Assembly: GCF_910592395.1 (NCBI RefSeq)
Contig: NC_088314.1
Coordinates: 15,595,998 to 15,659,997, forward strand
DNA from: Lineus longissimus
Lineage: Eukaryota > Nemertea > Pilidiophora > Heteronemertea > Lineidae
Direction: 5' to 3'
Length of the DNA stretch: 64,000 bases
The notes under the pieces were generated by a model. The model worked only from the letters and a program-made list of their open reading frames with translations. It did no database searches and was not told the origin of the DNA. A program made the position numbers and the translations under genes. Positions 36,866 to 48,785 of the stretch are shown here, one piece after another (the first letter of the stretch is position 1; each line of letters starts with the position of its first letter).

Positions 36866-37631
36866 ATAAAGTTCATTTTGTTAACCAACTCTTTATCTTC
36901 TTCGTTGCCTCATAATAACGGTACCGACACACACTTGACCCTTGCCTTCACCTATCCATTTCAGCTGAGCGCCAGGCCCTTGGGCCTCTTGTTAAACCTC
37001 GATCCTACCTACATTGAGTTGACTGGGATGAGGTTAGGGCCTCACTAACTAGTTTACAGAGTGCAGTGCAGTGCAGCATTAGTACCACGTGGTGCCGAGG
37101 TTGCCCATCCTCGTCCCGATAACATCGCAGATTTGTGTACATGGGGCGAGGTAGAAAATACAAGTTTCTCGATAGAAAGTAGGTTTGTGCACGCCGTTTG
37201 TCCAGTTATTCAAAACAACCTACATTTTTATAATAAAACCAGGTTTTATTGCAAAAAAATTAAGTTGTTTTGTATAAAACCAAGTTTTTTACGTAAAAAG
37301 GTAGGTTTATTGGCCATTTGTCCAGTTATTGTTAATAAACCAAGATTCTTTGCTATAAAACTAAGTTTATTACCACTGGATGAAAAACTTACATTTTAGG
37401 GAATAAAACCAAGTTTATTTGTTAAACTTGACATTTGTGGATAGAAACAAAGTTTATTAAGTAAAAAACTTGGTTTTATTAAAGAAACTCGGTTTATTAG
37501 CTAATAAACAAGGTTGTTTTAAAAAACCTATATTTTTTCCAAATAAACTTAGTTTATTAGGTAAAAAACAAGGTTTTTTGAATAAATCTAGGTTTTTTTA
37601 ATTACTGGACACTCCGCTTGCCATATCCGCT

Positions 37632-38490
37632 TGCACTCCCCAGACTCCCTTCATCCAAACCCAGCTAAAGAGAAGCTTTCGACGTGACGTAGTGAACTCC
37701 ATTTTTCACAGTTGTCTATGGTTATGACTACACGGGATCTTGAAACAATGTATGCCTTGAACCATTTTTGAGGAACTGATCTTTCACCACTATGATCCTG
37801 GCCCAATCTGTACCCTAACAAGGGTAAGAGATTGGGATTCACCCCATACGCACTTGCGGTTGAAGACATAACCTTATTTTAGAGGTACCATAGTAGTTAC
37901 TCCGAATAGTGATGTATAGATTTCTGGATCTATGACTTGAACTTAGTCCAAATTTTTATCGCTTGTTCCATCTGTCAAAATGACTCGTCGGAAAGTTCTT
38001 GTTTTTGGTTCATTGGTTTTGAGCCACTGTTGTTGCTTGCCACCATGCTTGTCTATGGTAGCTGATGGTGATACTGAGGGTGATGAAGACTGCGAAGATG
38101 TCTGAATGCTTATTCGGTTGCCCAGAAGATTTGGTATCTGGATGACTACATCCAGGCCCACCTTTATTACACTGATCCACAGACACCTACAGCATTCCCG
38201 CGGAGATATCAAATTCATCGATGAACCTTTCGGGACTGGTTAGCGAATGAGGATGATATCAGAAATGTACATGTGCAACGGCTCAGGAACAGCAAATACT
38301 GAACAAAAGAGCGATAATTTCTTATTCACCAATACTTTACATGAAACAAGTTATCAAAATACTGATCGGACAAACGCTTCACACAGGTCTCAGTCACTTA
38401 TCGGTACTATTGAGTCGTCATTATCCTACACTTGTGCGAGAATATTGACCAATTATGATCAAATTACGTCTATAATCCCAGTCGAAGGGT
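37632..38490. other. no gene recognised
   Basis: Short frames only (for example 37943-38218, minus), with no shared sequence elsewhere in the window that I could see. Confidence 0.5.
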
Positions 38491-38494
38491 GATC

Positions 38495-39250
38495 AATGCC
38501 CCGTCTCGAACCCGCTATTGTTAGAGTAAAAATTGACAACTTCGCTGCACTTAGAAAAATTTTCAAATCAGGCCTTGGTCAGACGGCGAGCTATGCGAGG
38601 AAATACTGTATTTTTGGACTGCTCATTCATTACATTACGTTTATGAGCTCATTCGTGGAGGTTGCTGTTGACCATTTTTCCCGGATGACCATTTATTAAG
38701 ACAGTAGAACAATGGAAATTAAGGCCTTGGTGTGCGTGGGCTTTGTTTAATAACAACAGACGATGATTGGGCCAGACCTGAATTCTTCTAACTGCCAGTT
38801 AAGTGCCAAGCCAATGTAATGTAGGTGGCGTTATGAATGAGATTTTCGGTTGGTCTTTTTTAACCATGTTTACTGAAAATCTCCTGCTCGTACCACACAA
38901 AGCGTCGGAGTATCTATTATCTAAAATCTTTCCACAGAACCTTATTGCATCACAACTGTTAGTGCCTCTGCTACACTTCCGTCGCTACGATTTGGTATTC
39001 ACAGCTATCTAAACGCAATTTGGTGCACAAAAATATCAACATCTGTGTTTTGATAAAAAGGGTCGATTCTGATATAATAACTTTGGAGAAAAATATATTT
39101 CTAGCGTGATATTTCCAGGATCTCTTTGAAGTATTAAGCAGGTAAGTGAGTATGTGAACATCATTCTACATAAGGACTATATAAATATGGCCAATATGCC
39201 TCAGGTCTGTCCTAAATATCAGTGATTTGGCGAGTGGAGCTGAAGTCTTT
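38495..39250. repeat. additional fragment of the flank block family
   Basis: Bases 39030-39245 match 32590-32800 (shared ATTTCTAGCG, ATTTCCAGGATCT, GTCCTAAAT...AGT). Bases 38519-38605 match 57081-57170, including GTTAGAGTAAAAATT and CAGACGGCGA. Both of the latter read in one frame as VRVKI.NFA..RK then QTA..AR. These are short conserved stretches rather than a gene I can define. Confidence 0.55.
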
Positions 39251-40201
39251 ATTGCTTGGGCTGAGCTGTTATGGACGTGTTCTATCTTACACAACCACAA
39301 TTTAAAATTAAAATCCTCATTTAATTTCAGAGATTATTTCCAAGGGGTGTGTGTGTGTGGGGGGGGGGGGGGGTGGTTCCCTACCGCCCTTGCTGTTTAT
39401 ACAATAATGTACTTCGACGACTCAAACTTTTGGTATATCTTTTACTCTTTTGCACACTTTTGATTTCAAGAATGAAATGAAAATGAATTGAAAAATGAAG
39501 TAGAGCTGATTCAATACAGGTCACGATCGAGTGACATTGCGCAACGAGCATTCATCGTTGATCACTTGTTTGGTAGAAGCCGGGCTGGAACGACAGAGGG
39601 AGATGGTTCGGAATGATGGCGTATATAATATTCTTGGCATTAGGAACGTTTTTGCCGTAAGGGTTCCTTACTAGCCCGCCCGCCTGGGTCACATTTAACC
39701 AGGCACTTTTAAGAAGCCAATGTCGTTAATCCAGATAAGGTTCTTTCAAGACACTTAAATATGTTTAACTAAACGATCCGATCTTGGAATGTAAGAAAAA
39801 AGTCAAGATTACTCCTGTATAGACCTTACACATGCATATTACATTAAAAACATAAGATTTGCGCGGGCGATGGACATATTCGCGGCAGACTATTTTTCGC
39901 GACTCAAATTTCTTTTCCAATTATGAAATATAAGTCGTATATAGGATTTGATATACTCAAATCCAGTGTCAGCAAACTTCTATGAATTTAGTAATTGATC
40001 TGACATGTATAGCACACAAAGCAGACATTTGTGAGGCAAAAGTCTTTGAGAATATTTTCATGGAATTTGTGTTTGTCTGGTGTAATTTGATACGTACATG
40101 TACTGTAATTGCACAGGCTATTACAATCTCTTATCAATCACCCTTTATGCTGTCCGAGATCGACATATCATACATGTATGGACTAGCTAGATGTAATGCC
40201 T

Positions 40202-40405
40202 GTGAAAACATGGCAACAATCACATGGCATTTGTGCTGATGAACAAGAGATTTTCGAAGCAGAATGTTTTCGCGAGGATGATCCTTCTTGCGAAATTCGA
40301 GAAGTGAAAACATGGCAACAATGACATGGCATTTGTGCTGATGAGCAAGAGATTTTCGAAGCAGAATGTTTTCGCGAGGATGATCCTTCTTGGGAAATTC
40401 GAGAA
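40202..40405. repeat. tandem duplication, about 112-base unit, in the 3' flank of gene 2
   Basis: GTGAAAACATGGCAACAAT...CGCGAGGATGATCCTTCTTG occurs twice in a row. A single related copy lies in the flank of gene 1 near 23365-23420. Confidence 0.8.
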
Positions 40406-40652
40406 AAATATCATGCACGCAATTTGTTTCTGTTCTACAGTAATATGAAAGTGAAGATCATAAGAATATAATCTGGATTTTTTACGATGTATGTTCATTT
40501 TGTTTAGACATGTCCAGATTCAACAAAGTTACTTTTTAGCTGATGACCAGGAGAGACACCAGAACAGATCAGAGGAATGGCAATCTGTGTTGTCGGCGAG
40601 AATCTCCTTTAATCTGCCTGGTGAATGTCGTGAGCGAAGTATAAGCAAGATC

Positions 40653-41594
40653 TTAGAAGTAGTAGAGACGGACACGTTTTTTTTTCACAATCGGTTCAAC
40701 AAATTGACCTTCTTTGGTAATGTGAAGCTGACGACAGCGGTCAATGCACCTGATGACAAATGGATGACAATGTGTCTTTAACAATCGACCACCTCCATTC
40801 CTCTTTTGATAAACATACACGTATATTACTCGGGAAGAATGAGCTAAGCAAACCACTATAGACCCTTTATAGTAGTGAACTGAATTGACACGCGCCCGAG
40901 AGTTAGGCTTCGGTAACTTATCCTCAGACATTTTAATGGACTTGTTTTCTTCGTCGAATTGTAGCATATGAACCCTAAGATATGTTGCTTGCCTTTTACG
41001 CACTTCATCGCATAAAAGTAGACATTTGTCCACCACATCACTGAGGCTTAACTGAACAGGATTGTGTATCTGCAATTGAATATATGCATTGTTCAAGCGT
41101 ATAAAGTTATCTGTAATTTGCTGTTGGTATATCTTGATAAGGTAGTGTTTCTGGTTCATGCAATGCACTAAAACAAATCTTTCCATCATACCTATTCTCA
41201 TTATTTTCCCTGAAATAATGGTTGGTTTTGATTTTCTTCGTGACCTGGTGAATTTGTCAGAGTTGGGAAATTCTAGAATACGTCCAGAACCTCCCTTAAG
41301 AATATCGGTCACCTGAATTCTAGGCTTTCGCCCGTGAAGGAATATGATATACTGCTTATATTCACCAAGCATTTTAATACTAAAGAATAGATTGACCACT
41401 TTTTGAATAATTTGGAATTGCCCATTTTTCGGGTCAGCTTTAGATATAAAGCATATCTTTCTGTATGTATCGCATCTACATCGAATTGGGACTGCTAGGT
41501 AGTTGTTATATAATGTGAAGACTTTTCGACCACCCCATGGAAAGGCGTTATCCTCATATGCGTAGCAGTGTTTATATGTAAGCGGACGTGATTC
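40653..41594 (-). CDS. gene 2, exon 2 (terminal): beta-rich region
   Basis: Open frame of about 313 residues ending in RLYYF then TAA. It starts at an acceptor (TTGATCTTTCAG before GAA) that matches genes 1 and 3. The apparent Met four codons upstream lies in the intron. It begins ESRPLTYKHCYAYE and aligns with gene 1 over its whole length without a frame break, with mostly conservative changes and a slightly different loop after the first cysteine (NAFPWGGRK against AFHGSSRK). Exon 1 lies 8.4 kb away at 50021-50350. The intron is enlarged by a DIRS retroelement and by a decayed second copy of this exon. The downstream flank (40.1-40.6 kb) matches the flank of gene 1 around 23.3-23.6 kb, which shows what gene 1 looked like before its insertions. 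Function unknown. Confidence 0.8.
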   Translation of the reverse strand, partial: ESRPLTYKHCYAYEDNAFPWGGRKVFTLYNNYLAVPIRCRCDTYRKICFISKADPKNGQFQIIQKVVNLFFSIKMLGEYKQYIIFLHGRKPRIQVTDILKGGSGRILEFPNSDKFTRSRRKSKPTIISGKIMRIGMMERFVLVHCMNQKHYLIKIYQQQITDNFIRLNNAYIQLQIHNPVQLSLSDVVDKCLLLCDEVRKRQATYLRVHMLQFDEENKSIKMSEDKLPKPNSRARVNSVHYYKGSIVVCLAHSSRVIYVYVYQKRNGGGRLLKTHCHPFVIRCIDRCRQLHITKEGQFVEPIVKKKRVRLYYF

Positions 41595-41790
41595 CTGAAA
41601 GATCAAACGTTCAATAAATGTGGCGCGCTGAGTCGCAGAACAGGTTCGGTATTTTCGTTTTCCTTTAGAGAATCCTCGTCAATCTATAACTAAGGTTTGG
41701 GGCACACAGAGATAGATGTTCGCGAGGTCATGTCACACCTATATTGATCGAAAAAAAACGAACGGTTTGTTTTGTTGGTTTGAGTAGAAT

Positions 41791-41955
41791 GTTCACCAAG
41801 TACACTGATACCACCTGATAAACGGACCATCAACAACATTTTATCCAATCTTTCGAACTCGTCATTTCATCATAATTAGAGTAATTTGGAATTTCCCATT
41901 TGTTCGGGTAGCTTTGAAAATGAAGCAGGTCTTTTTTTATATGTATCGATATGTT
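41791..41955 (-). pseudogene. decayed fragment of a fourth copy of the family's exon 2
   Basis: On the minus strand this stretch translates with breaks to YKKRPASFSKLPEQMGNSK and, after stops, GGISVLGE. That matches YKKLCFIFKADPKNGQFE and CISVLGE in exon 2 of gene 1, in order and at about the right spacing. Internal stops and a missing start show it is dead. It lies in the intron of gene 2, about 200 bases upstream of the live exon 2, after intron sequence that is shared with gene 1. It is probably a leftover of an unequal exchange or a collapsed tandem copy. Confidence 0.6.
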
Positions 41956-42959
41956 TGGTTAGTTTAGCTGGTATACGTAGAAATATGTACTCTCCGAGTG
42001 GTAGGCGGCCCGGTAGAAAAGAAAAGAACTCGATCAATTAACAACAACGTTTACGAAAATGACGTAATGTCGTTTATCGCAGAGATTTATGTGGCAGAGG
42101 TTAGTTGCCAAACAGCTAGAGCAGACTTTAAACTAGGGTTTTCATAAAGTGTTGGAGTGCATTAAAATGTTGAATAGAAAATACCAGGTCTCAGTCCTTA
42201 GCTGACATTATCAGTCAGTTCGGTCTTGAACTTTCGATGAGACAAACCTTGATAACATGCATTAGTATATTTATTGACAATATTTAGTTTATTATCCTCT
42301 GCATCTAAAGTTCATGGCCACTATGCTCTGCTTCGGCCCTGATTTAATGTAAATGTAATACCCATTTTGGTCGATGAAAAAGAAGTATATTATTTATTTC
42401 TTTTGAAAGGGGATGGGAGATTCGAACCGGTTAACCAGAAAATCTTTCAGGCCGAAATTAAACGACAAAGGACTAATCCACATGTAGAAATGTGAGACAA
42501 TGCAAACTCGACGCATGGTGCCCAACGTAGTGGGCGATATATCGAACGTTAGCTCTATGACATTCGATGCGTGACGTCAGACGTACCCCTGCCACGGGAC
42601 GCATGGCATGTACTGATTGACCCAGACGTAATTGTTGTCATTTTATGTCGTTCATACTCTACCCAGGTCAGACTTCTGCATGTGTATTGCACGGCGCATT
42701 GTTAAACACTGTGCCGAGTTTCTCCCATCTATTCGGCCATCTGAGCTAATTTTGGGTCAAAGAAGACCTCCCGTGGACGCTTAACGCAGGAAGATTACCT
42801 CTGGACGCGGGTGAGATCGTTTTTTTTTCACTTTTCTCCTCGTTTTGCCTTTGTGAGCGGTTTTAATCCGTCTCTCACAGAAATTTTTCCAGTGTCTTCC
42901 CGGGCTTCTGGTCACGTGACCCGTTCACTTCGCTGCGTAGCTTTGTGGTTTAGAATCAT

Positions 42960-43349
42960 ATGAGGATGGTTTCCGTCCACTCATTATTGACATCTTTGTT
43001 ATTTTTTTCTAGGTTTCCACCGTGTCTTCTGGGCCTCCTTCCCTTCGAGGTTTGTGATGGCCCGGTGTCCGGTGTGTCTGGGATTCATAGTCGCCACCCT
43101 AGTTCTTCCCCGGGTCCGGGTGCTGACAAGTCAGCCCCTGTTGGGTCAGACCGTTTCGCCCCCGGGGCGACTTCTCCTTTTCCCAATAGTTCTGGCGAGA
43201 AGTTGAAGAAGTCGGTGCGTGGAGGGCCTATAAAGGCTGTTTGGGAGAAGTCTTCGTCTCCCCCTCCTCCTCCTCCACCGGAACCCCCGCTGTTCAGCGG
43301 CGAGGTCCCCGGGGCTCTGGAGAGGTTTCGGCCTCTCCCGACCCCGTAA
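42960..43349 (+). pseudogene. gag-like proline-rich ORF of the DIRS element
   Basis: 130 codons, rich in Pro, Ser and Gly, with a Pro-8 run (SSSPPPPPPPPEPP-type). It lies just upstream of the polymerase frames and its base composition fits them. There is no zinc knuckle. Assigned by position only. Confidence 0.4.
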
Positions 43350-43991
43350 CCGATACTGGGAACCCCCCTTTCGGGGGTGTGCCTCTGGGGAGGCCTTGAC
43401 GTCGAGAGTCGGTCACCCTGTTTCAGGGACGCTCCGAAAGGCTTCGTCCGCCCCCTCCCTTCTTAGGGGGGCAGGACGCCCTCCAGCTCTTCCAGCTCGC
43501 CGACGTTGGGGCCGTTTCTTCAGCCCCTGGATCCGCTCCTGACCTTTTCAGGTCGGTGAGCAGCGCCACCCTTGGTGTTGAGCCGTCTGTCCTCACATAT
43601 GTGCTCCCCTGTCCCCCTCCGGGGCTTTCGACGGGGTTGCAATCGCTCTCGTCCTTGGGCGTAACTGGCACTGTCAGTTCCCCCTGTTCGTTTGCGCTTG
43701 CCCCGAGGGACCACCAGCCCTTCGCCGTTTGGCGGGTGGCACGCCCGACCCCTCGTCCCTCCTTGGGGACGACGGTCCCGCCTTTGGCGTCCCCTGGTGG
43801 TGCAGGGCCACGGTTCACCGCGGTCCCTGCCGCCCTTTTCCCTGCCGGGAGGTGTCCTACCTGGCGGAGGCAGGGGCTTAGTTAGGGCGCATTATTCGCG
43901 GGCGAGGAATCCACGTTTCCCCCAACTTCGGTGCGGTTAGGCCCACCATTTCGCCGGTACGCCCCCACCCTGTCCTGTCTGGCCCATTGGT

Positions 43992-44576
43992 TTGCGGACG
44001 GGTCTGTCACACAGACTCGCCTCCCCCTCCCCCCTCTCCCGTGCCTGCCCCATGGTCATCGATCTGTCCAGCTTGAACCGGTTCCTTCGGGTTCCCAGCT
44101 TCAAGATGGAGACAACCAGATCGGTAGCAGCGGCGGTGCAGCCCAAAGATTGGGCAATCTCGCTGGCTCTCCAGGCCGCGTATTTTCACGTTCCTATCCA
44201 TCCTGATTTTCAACCCTTCCTTCGGTTTTGCTTCGAAGGAAAGGTCTATTATTTCCAGGCCCTTCCTTTCGGCCTGGCTTCCGCTCCGCTTATTTTCACT
44301 GCAGTCGTTAAGGCGTTCGCTGCGCCTTTTCACGCTATGGGCTTCAAGCTCCATTGCTATCCCGACGACTGGCTGCTGCGTTACCAGGCTCATCGCCGTC
44401 TGGGAAAGCAGGCAAAGTTCCTGCTTCAGACAACCAGACGAGCGGGGTGGCTCTTAAATTTAGACAAGTCCGAGCTAGATCCGTTTCAGGACTATGTCTT
44501 CGTGGGTGTGCGCTTTCGCACACGAGAGGGTCTCATGTCCCCCTTCCGGACCAGATTCTCAAGATCCGGTCCCTAA
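43992..44576 (+). pseudogene. DIRS-type reverse transcriptase domain
   Basis: Contains VIDLSSLNRFLRVPSFKME, the AYFHVPIHPDFQPFLRF block, YYFQALPFGLASAPLIFT and CYPDDWLL, where YPDD is the YxDD catalytic box (usually YLDD in this clade). The fingers region upstream is out of frame (43700-43990). Downstream the frame shifts before RNase H. Probably inactive. Confidence 0.8.
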
Positions 44577-44899
44577 TCGGGGTATTTCGCCGTCGGGACA
44601 GCGTCTCAGCTCGACAGTTTCTGTCTCTGCTGGGCCTGCTCAATTCGGCGGCGGACCAGGTTCCTTTCGGCCGCCTGTAAATGCGCCCCCTCCAGCTTCT
44701 CCTCCTTTCGAGTTGGCGCCCCTTTTTGGACCCTCTCAATCGTCGGATTTCGATCCCGAATTCTCTCCTGGAGGAGGTATTGAAGTTCTGGGGGTCCGAG
44801 ACGGAGCTCCTCCGCGGAGTGCAGCTCAGTCCTCTCTCCCCTCAGATGTCCCTGTTCATGGACCTCCCTCTATGGCTGGGGCGCCCATCTGAACGAAGG

Positions 44900-45223
44900 G
44901 GACCTGACCGACAAGGGCACGAGGTCAGCGGAGGATTCGCGCCTCTCGATCAATATTCTCGAGATGCAGGCTGTCATCCTCGCGGTGAGGGCCTTCACGT
45001 CTCGGTTAAGGGGTCACAGTGTTTCTCTCTTCTCCGACAATTCGACAGTGGTCGCTTATATTCGGAGACAAGGGGGGCAAGGTCCGACACTTTGTGTCGC
45101 CTCACTTGGGAGCTCCTGCAGCTTTGTCGCCGCTTGGACATTCAACTCCTCCTCGTCACATCACAGGCAAGAGGAACATCCTTGCCGACGCCCTTTCCAG
45201 GGCGGACCGTCTGGTCTAGATAG
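44900..45223 (+). pseudogene. DIRS-type RNase H region, frameshifted
   Basis: One frame gives MQAVILAVRAFTSRLRG and LFSDNSTVVAYIRRQGG, with the Asp of SDNS. A second gives LCRLTWELLQLC. A third gives ITGKRNILADALSRADRLV with the closing Asp. All three are needed to make the domain, so at least two frameshifts have occurred. Confidence 0.7.
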
Positions 45224-45629
45224 AATGGACCCTTCACCGCGAGGTGGTCTCCCGTCTGGCGGGGATGTGGGACGCCCCGGTCGTGTACTTGTTCGCGACT
45301 TGGCTAAACAAGTGATTCACCCTGTATTATTCGCATCTTCCGGACGAGGAGTCATTGGGAGTGGACAGCCTGGCGGACTCCTGGGACGGCCTCAATGCTT
45401 ATTCATATCCGCCAACCTCTCTGTTGCTTCCAGTACTAAATAAAGTGGCCAGTTCTCGGGTCAGAGTTTGTCTGATAGCCCCGTGCTGGCCGAACAAAGC
45501 TTGGTTCCCGGTCCTGCCAGAGCTCCTGACGGACCACCCTCGCTGTCTGCCGGGTTTGGAACGTCTGTTGTATCACCCGATCGGCCGGGTCTATCATCAA
45601 GACCCTTCTTTCTACAGGCTTCACGTCTG

Positions 45630-46660
45630 GAGACTGTCGGGTTTTTCCTCCGAGAGAGAGGCTTTTCGGAGGACGTTATCCGTAAAGACGCTCAGCCTCA
45701 GAGACAGTCTACCCTTGCTTCATACGACATCAAGTGGGATGTCTTTCGAGACTAGTGTAGGGAGCACGGAGTTTCTCCGGTCGCTCCCTCTCTTTCCAAC
45801 TTCCTCGACTTCTTGAATTTCTTGTTCTCAGTCTGGAAGTTTTCGGTTCAGGGGTGAAGGGCTATCTCTCTGCCATTTCGGTTACTTTAAAGTTGACCGA
45901 TTCCTTGCAACCGTCCTGGGATGACGCTGTCTCATTATTGCTTCGCAATATGTCTCTGGAACGTCCCCGTTCCATTCAGCGTACCCCAAATGGGATCTCT
46001 CGGTGGTGCTAAGAGCTCTCATGAAATTCCCGTTTGAGCCGATGCACCAGGCAGATTTTAAACATCTGACCTTTAAGACCTCTTTCTCGTGGTTTTGGCC
46101 ACGGTGCAGAGACGGTCCTTGCTCCATGCCTTAGCCATTGATAAATTGGCATTTAATGAGTGGGGCGCGGTCCAAGAATTTGTCCCAGGTTTTCTTGCAA
46201 AGAACCAGGCGCCTTACACCTTCATGCGCCCGGTTTTCAGCCCCTTCTTGTCCGCTGCGGTCTTTAGTGATCTCCCGCACAGAACTCTCTGCCTGGTCCG
46301 GGCCTTGAAGTTATATTTTGATAAGACCATGGAGCCTGCCGTTCGCCTCGGCAGGAAGCGCCTCTTTGTGTCTCATCGGGAGGGGTTTACTAGGGAGATA
46401 GCTGCTGCTACGGTCGCTAGGTGATTAGTGGCCACCATCCGGCTGGCCTATTCTGTGACTCTTTCTCTGACGTTTCTCCAGAGCATCGCCGTCTGGGCGC
46501 CATAACGTCCCACGAGATTCGTGCCATCTCTACTTCTTGGGCCGAGTACAAGGGATTGGCGCTAAAGGAGGTTTTAGATGCGGCTACGTGGAGTTCCCAC
46601 TCCACTTTCTCCCAGTTTTATATGTGCGATTGTTCCGTGTTAACAGCACGTGGTCCAGGT
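45630..46660 (+). pseudogene. DIRS-type tyrosine recombinase, interrupted
   Basis: Parts in different frames: STLASYDIKWDVFRD (to 45755), TVQRRSLLHALAIDKL (46089 onward, the first catalytic Arg region), RLFVSHREGFTREI, then SHEIRAISTSWAEYKGLAL with the His-x-x-Arg motif and TWSSHSTFSQFYMCD with the nucleophile Tyr (46421-46650). Stops and frame changes separate them. Confidence 0.7.
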
Positions 46661-46799
46661 GTTTCCCTGCCTAGTCCACTCGTCGAATTTCTCTCTCTCC
46701 GCGTGTTTTCTGCCCACCCCCCGTGTTTTTACGATGACGAAAGGTGAGATAATTAGGTTTTTACTCACCGAACCGGAAGTCGATCTGCTGCTATTGGAC

Positions 46800-48630
46800 C
46801 TCGCCAGATGGCACCCATTTCCAACCCCAGTAGTCAAGTAGTGACGATCGAACACGGAAGTCCCCTCGGCAAGACAGCTTCAACGTACACAAGTCACGAC
46901 ATCAGGCGTGGAGCAGGACTATATCCTCTGATTGGTAACACTCTGGATTATACGCCCAGAGGGCAAGATTTTTTAGATCAGTGTCGAGTTCGGTAAATTG
47001 TGGCGTTAAGCCAATATAAGCAGCACGTAGTGCTTCACACACATAATTGATATATATATAACGGGTTGTTGCATAATTACAGAGGGTTAGCCTATCACTA
47101 GACCAAACGAAACGATGACGAAGTCAATGCTGGCCTGGTGATACTATTAGTGTCAAAGAGTAGTTCTGGAAATATGTTCTGCAACAACGGAACGGGACGT
47201 AAAAAGGGCGAGACTATTCTCATCTATAATCAGCAGGTGGACGTCCTACAGGCGAGACTCTTAACAGCACTCATCTATATACACGCAGCGATCCAGACAT
47301 CACGGGCGCCATCTATCGACTATATGTTGCAGCAAACCTCGATAAAGCCAGGGTGATACTACTCTCACGAATAGACACAGTGTCGGTATCCTAGACAGGA
47401 CGTTCCAATCAATTCTTGGCCTATGATTCTAACCCCCTCCTCTATGTCAACAACAATCTAAAACAGCCCTCTAATAACGGAGGGTAATACATCACACGCA
47501 TGAAACTATTTCACGTTTCGAAATATAAATCTATTCTCTATGTAACTATTTTTTGGGTTTTATAAATACGTAACGTCAACGATGTGCTTAAGTTCTGAAT
47601 TAAACCAACCATAAAAACTACTTACAAAGGTGAGGCCTATTGGACAGAATAGGCCTATCGCGGTCCTTCAAGAAGACTACAGTGCCGCAAGGCACCTGTA
47701 GCGACCCATTAAAATCCTTTTGAATAAAATTCACATCACGCTCACAAAACAGGACTGCACAAAAAACAGGACAACACCAAACGAACACGGCAGTGCAGTA
47801 AAAAACGTCTCCTCAACTCCACGAAATATGGTCGACTGGGATTACGCCCAAAAATTAACTCAACCAGAACAAAATAATAATATTATTTCAAAGTCCCGGC
47901 CCGCCTACCCGACAGGTAGTGCACGCACCGGAACTGCTTACAGCAAGTGAAATGACAAAACATGGCGGGGCGGCGTCCGTAGAAACACCCCGAGTTAAAA
48001 AAAGCGGGGGGGGGGGGGACATAGACATTTGTCCGGGCTGTCATGCCCGCGCATTCGCCCCGTCCGGATGTCTTAGGGTTAAGCCACCTAGGACTCTTTG
48101 GAGTTATCCCGTGTGTCCAATTTTTGGGTTCCCCTAATTTGAATCGCAGCATTTCTTGTAATTCCACAGTGTGCCTCTTGACGAAATGTGCTGAGCATTT
48201 ACCAAGTGCGCTTTTTTCCACTGCTCTAGGAGGGGTGGGTTCCCCAGTTTGGCTCTTCTTGGTTTTTCTCAAAGGGTCTTTTGGCCATTAGCCCGAGTTG
48301 CCCCCAAGCTTATTTTTCTGTGTTCCCTTGGTCTCACCCGTTGGGTTCTGCTATGCGGCTCTGGAGACAGTTCAATTCACTACATGGTAAGTCACCGTCA
48401 CTCGAGCGCAAGAGTAAGTCCCGTTGCTGAGGGGACAGGCAGGGCGGGTAGTCTGACCTGGGTTGGTATGAACTAATAAAATGACATTTCCACAGGAAAT
48501 GGAAATTAAATACAAGAACCTACGCATCTTTGGGAAGGTGGACGTATCATCGCGTATGAGGCCCAACACAGGGCGATGACTTGATCCCAAACTCACAGAA
48601 GATGGTCCCATAAAATCACCAAAGCATCAT
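46800..48630. other. intron of gene 2, no coding feature recognised
   Basis: Contains a G run at 48006-48018 and a T/G-rich stretch (48090-48370) followed by ACATGGTAAGTCA, which looks like a donor, but no convincing exon. Confidence 0.45.
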
Positions 48631-48639
48631 CTGTACATG

Positions 48640-48785
48640 GAAACTAAGATGATGGCATTAAAGTAAATAGTATTTAGAACAGGACTGGCCCATACATATC
48701 CATGGAAACGGCATGCGCCTGAAGAACTATATTTTGGGGAGAACAAAACGGACCTCGCACCCACTGGTTGATAGTGAGACCAATA
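48640..48785. repeat. dispersed repeat, copy 2
   Basis: Partner of 6300-6450, in the same orientation, without the G run. Confidence 0.6.

Larger units (their letters stand above)
34300..37625. mobile_element. 3.3-kb element with long AT-rich inverted repeats and 6-bp target duplication
   Basis: The ends begin TATGGCAGCGGAGTGTCCAG on the left and its near-complement on the right, flanked by TCCGCT at 34294-34299 and 37626-37631. The inverted repeats run for about 180 bases in register. They are built of variants of AAACCTGGTTTATTA, and more such units lie further inward on each side (to 34700 and from 37190). The 2.4 kb interior holds an unrelated repeat (34716-34800) and exon-like pieces, but no transposase. 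Confidence 0.75.
42790..46790 (+). mobile_element. DIRS-like tyrosine-recombinase retrotransposon, degenerate
   Basis: In order on the plus strand: a proline-rich gag-like frame, reverse transcriptase with YPDD, RNase H and a tyrosine recombinase with HEIR and a catalytic Tyr. RT, RNase H and a tyrosine recombinase instead of an integrase define DIRS/Ngaro-type elements. Several frames are interrupted. GC content is much higher than around it. A short inverted pair GGTGAG...CTCACC follows the recombinase (46744-46770). I could not define the terminal repeats. It sits in the intron of gene 2, on the opposite strand. Confidence 0.8.

Noticed and set aside
42416-42500. Possible tRNA or SINE B box (GGTTCGAATCTCC, minus)
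   Set aside because: No A box at proper spacing and no tRNA fold that I could draw.
43423-43818. 131-codon minus frame opposite the DIRS element
   Set aside because: Shadow of high-GC coding sequence on the other strand.
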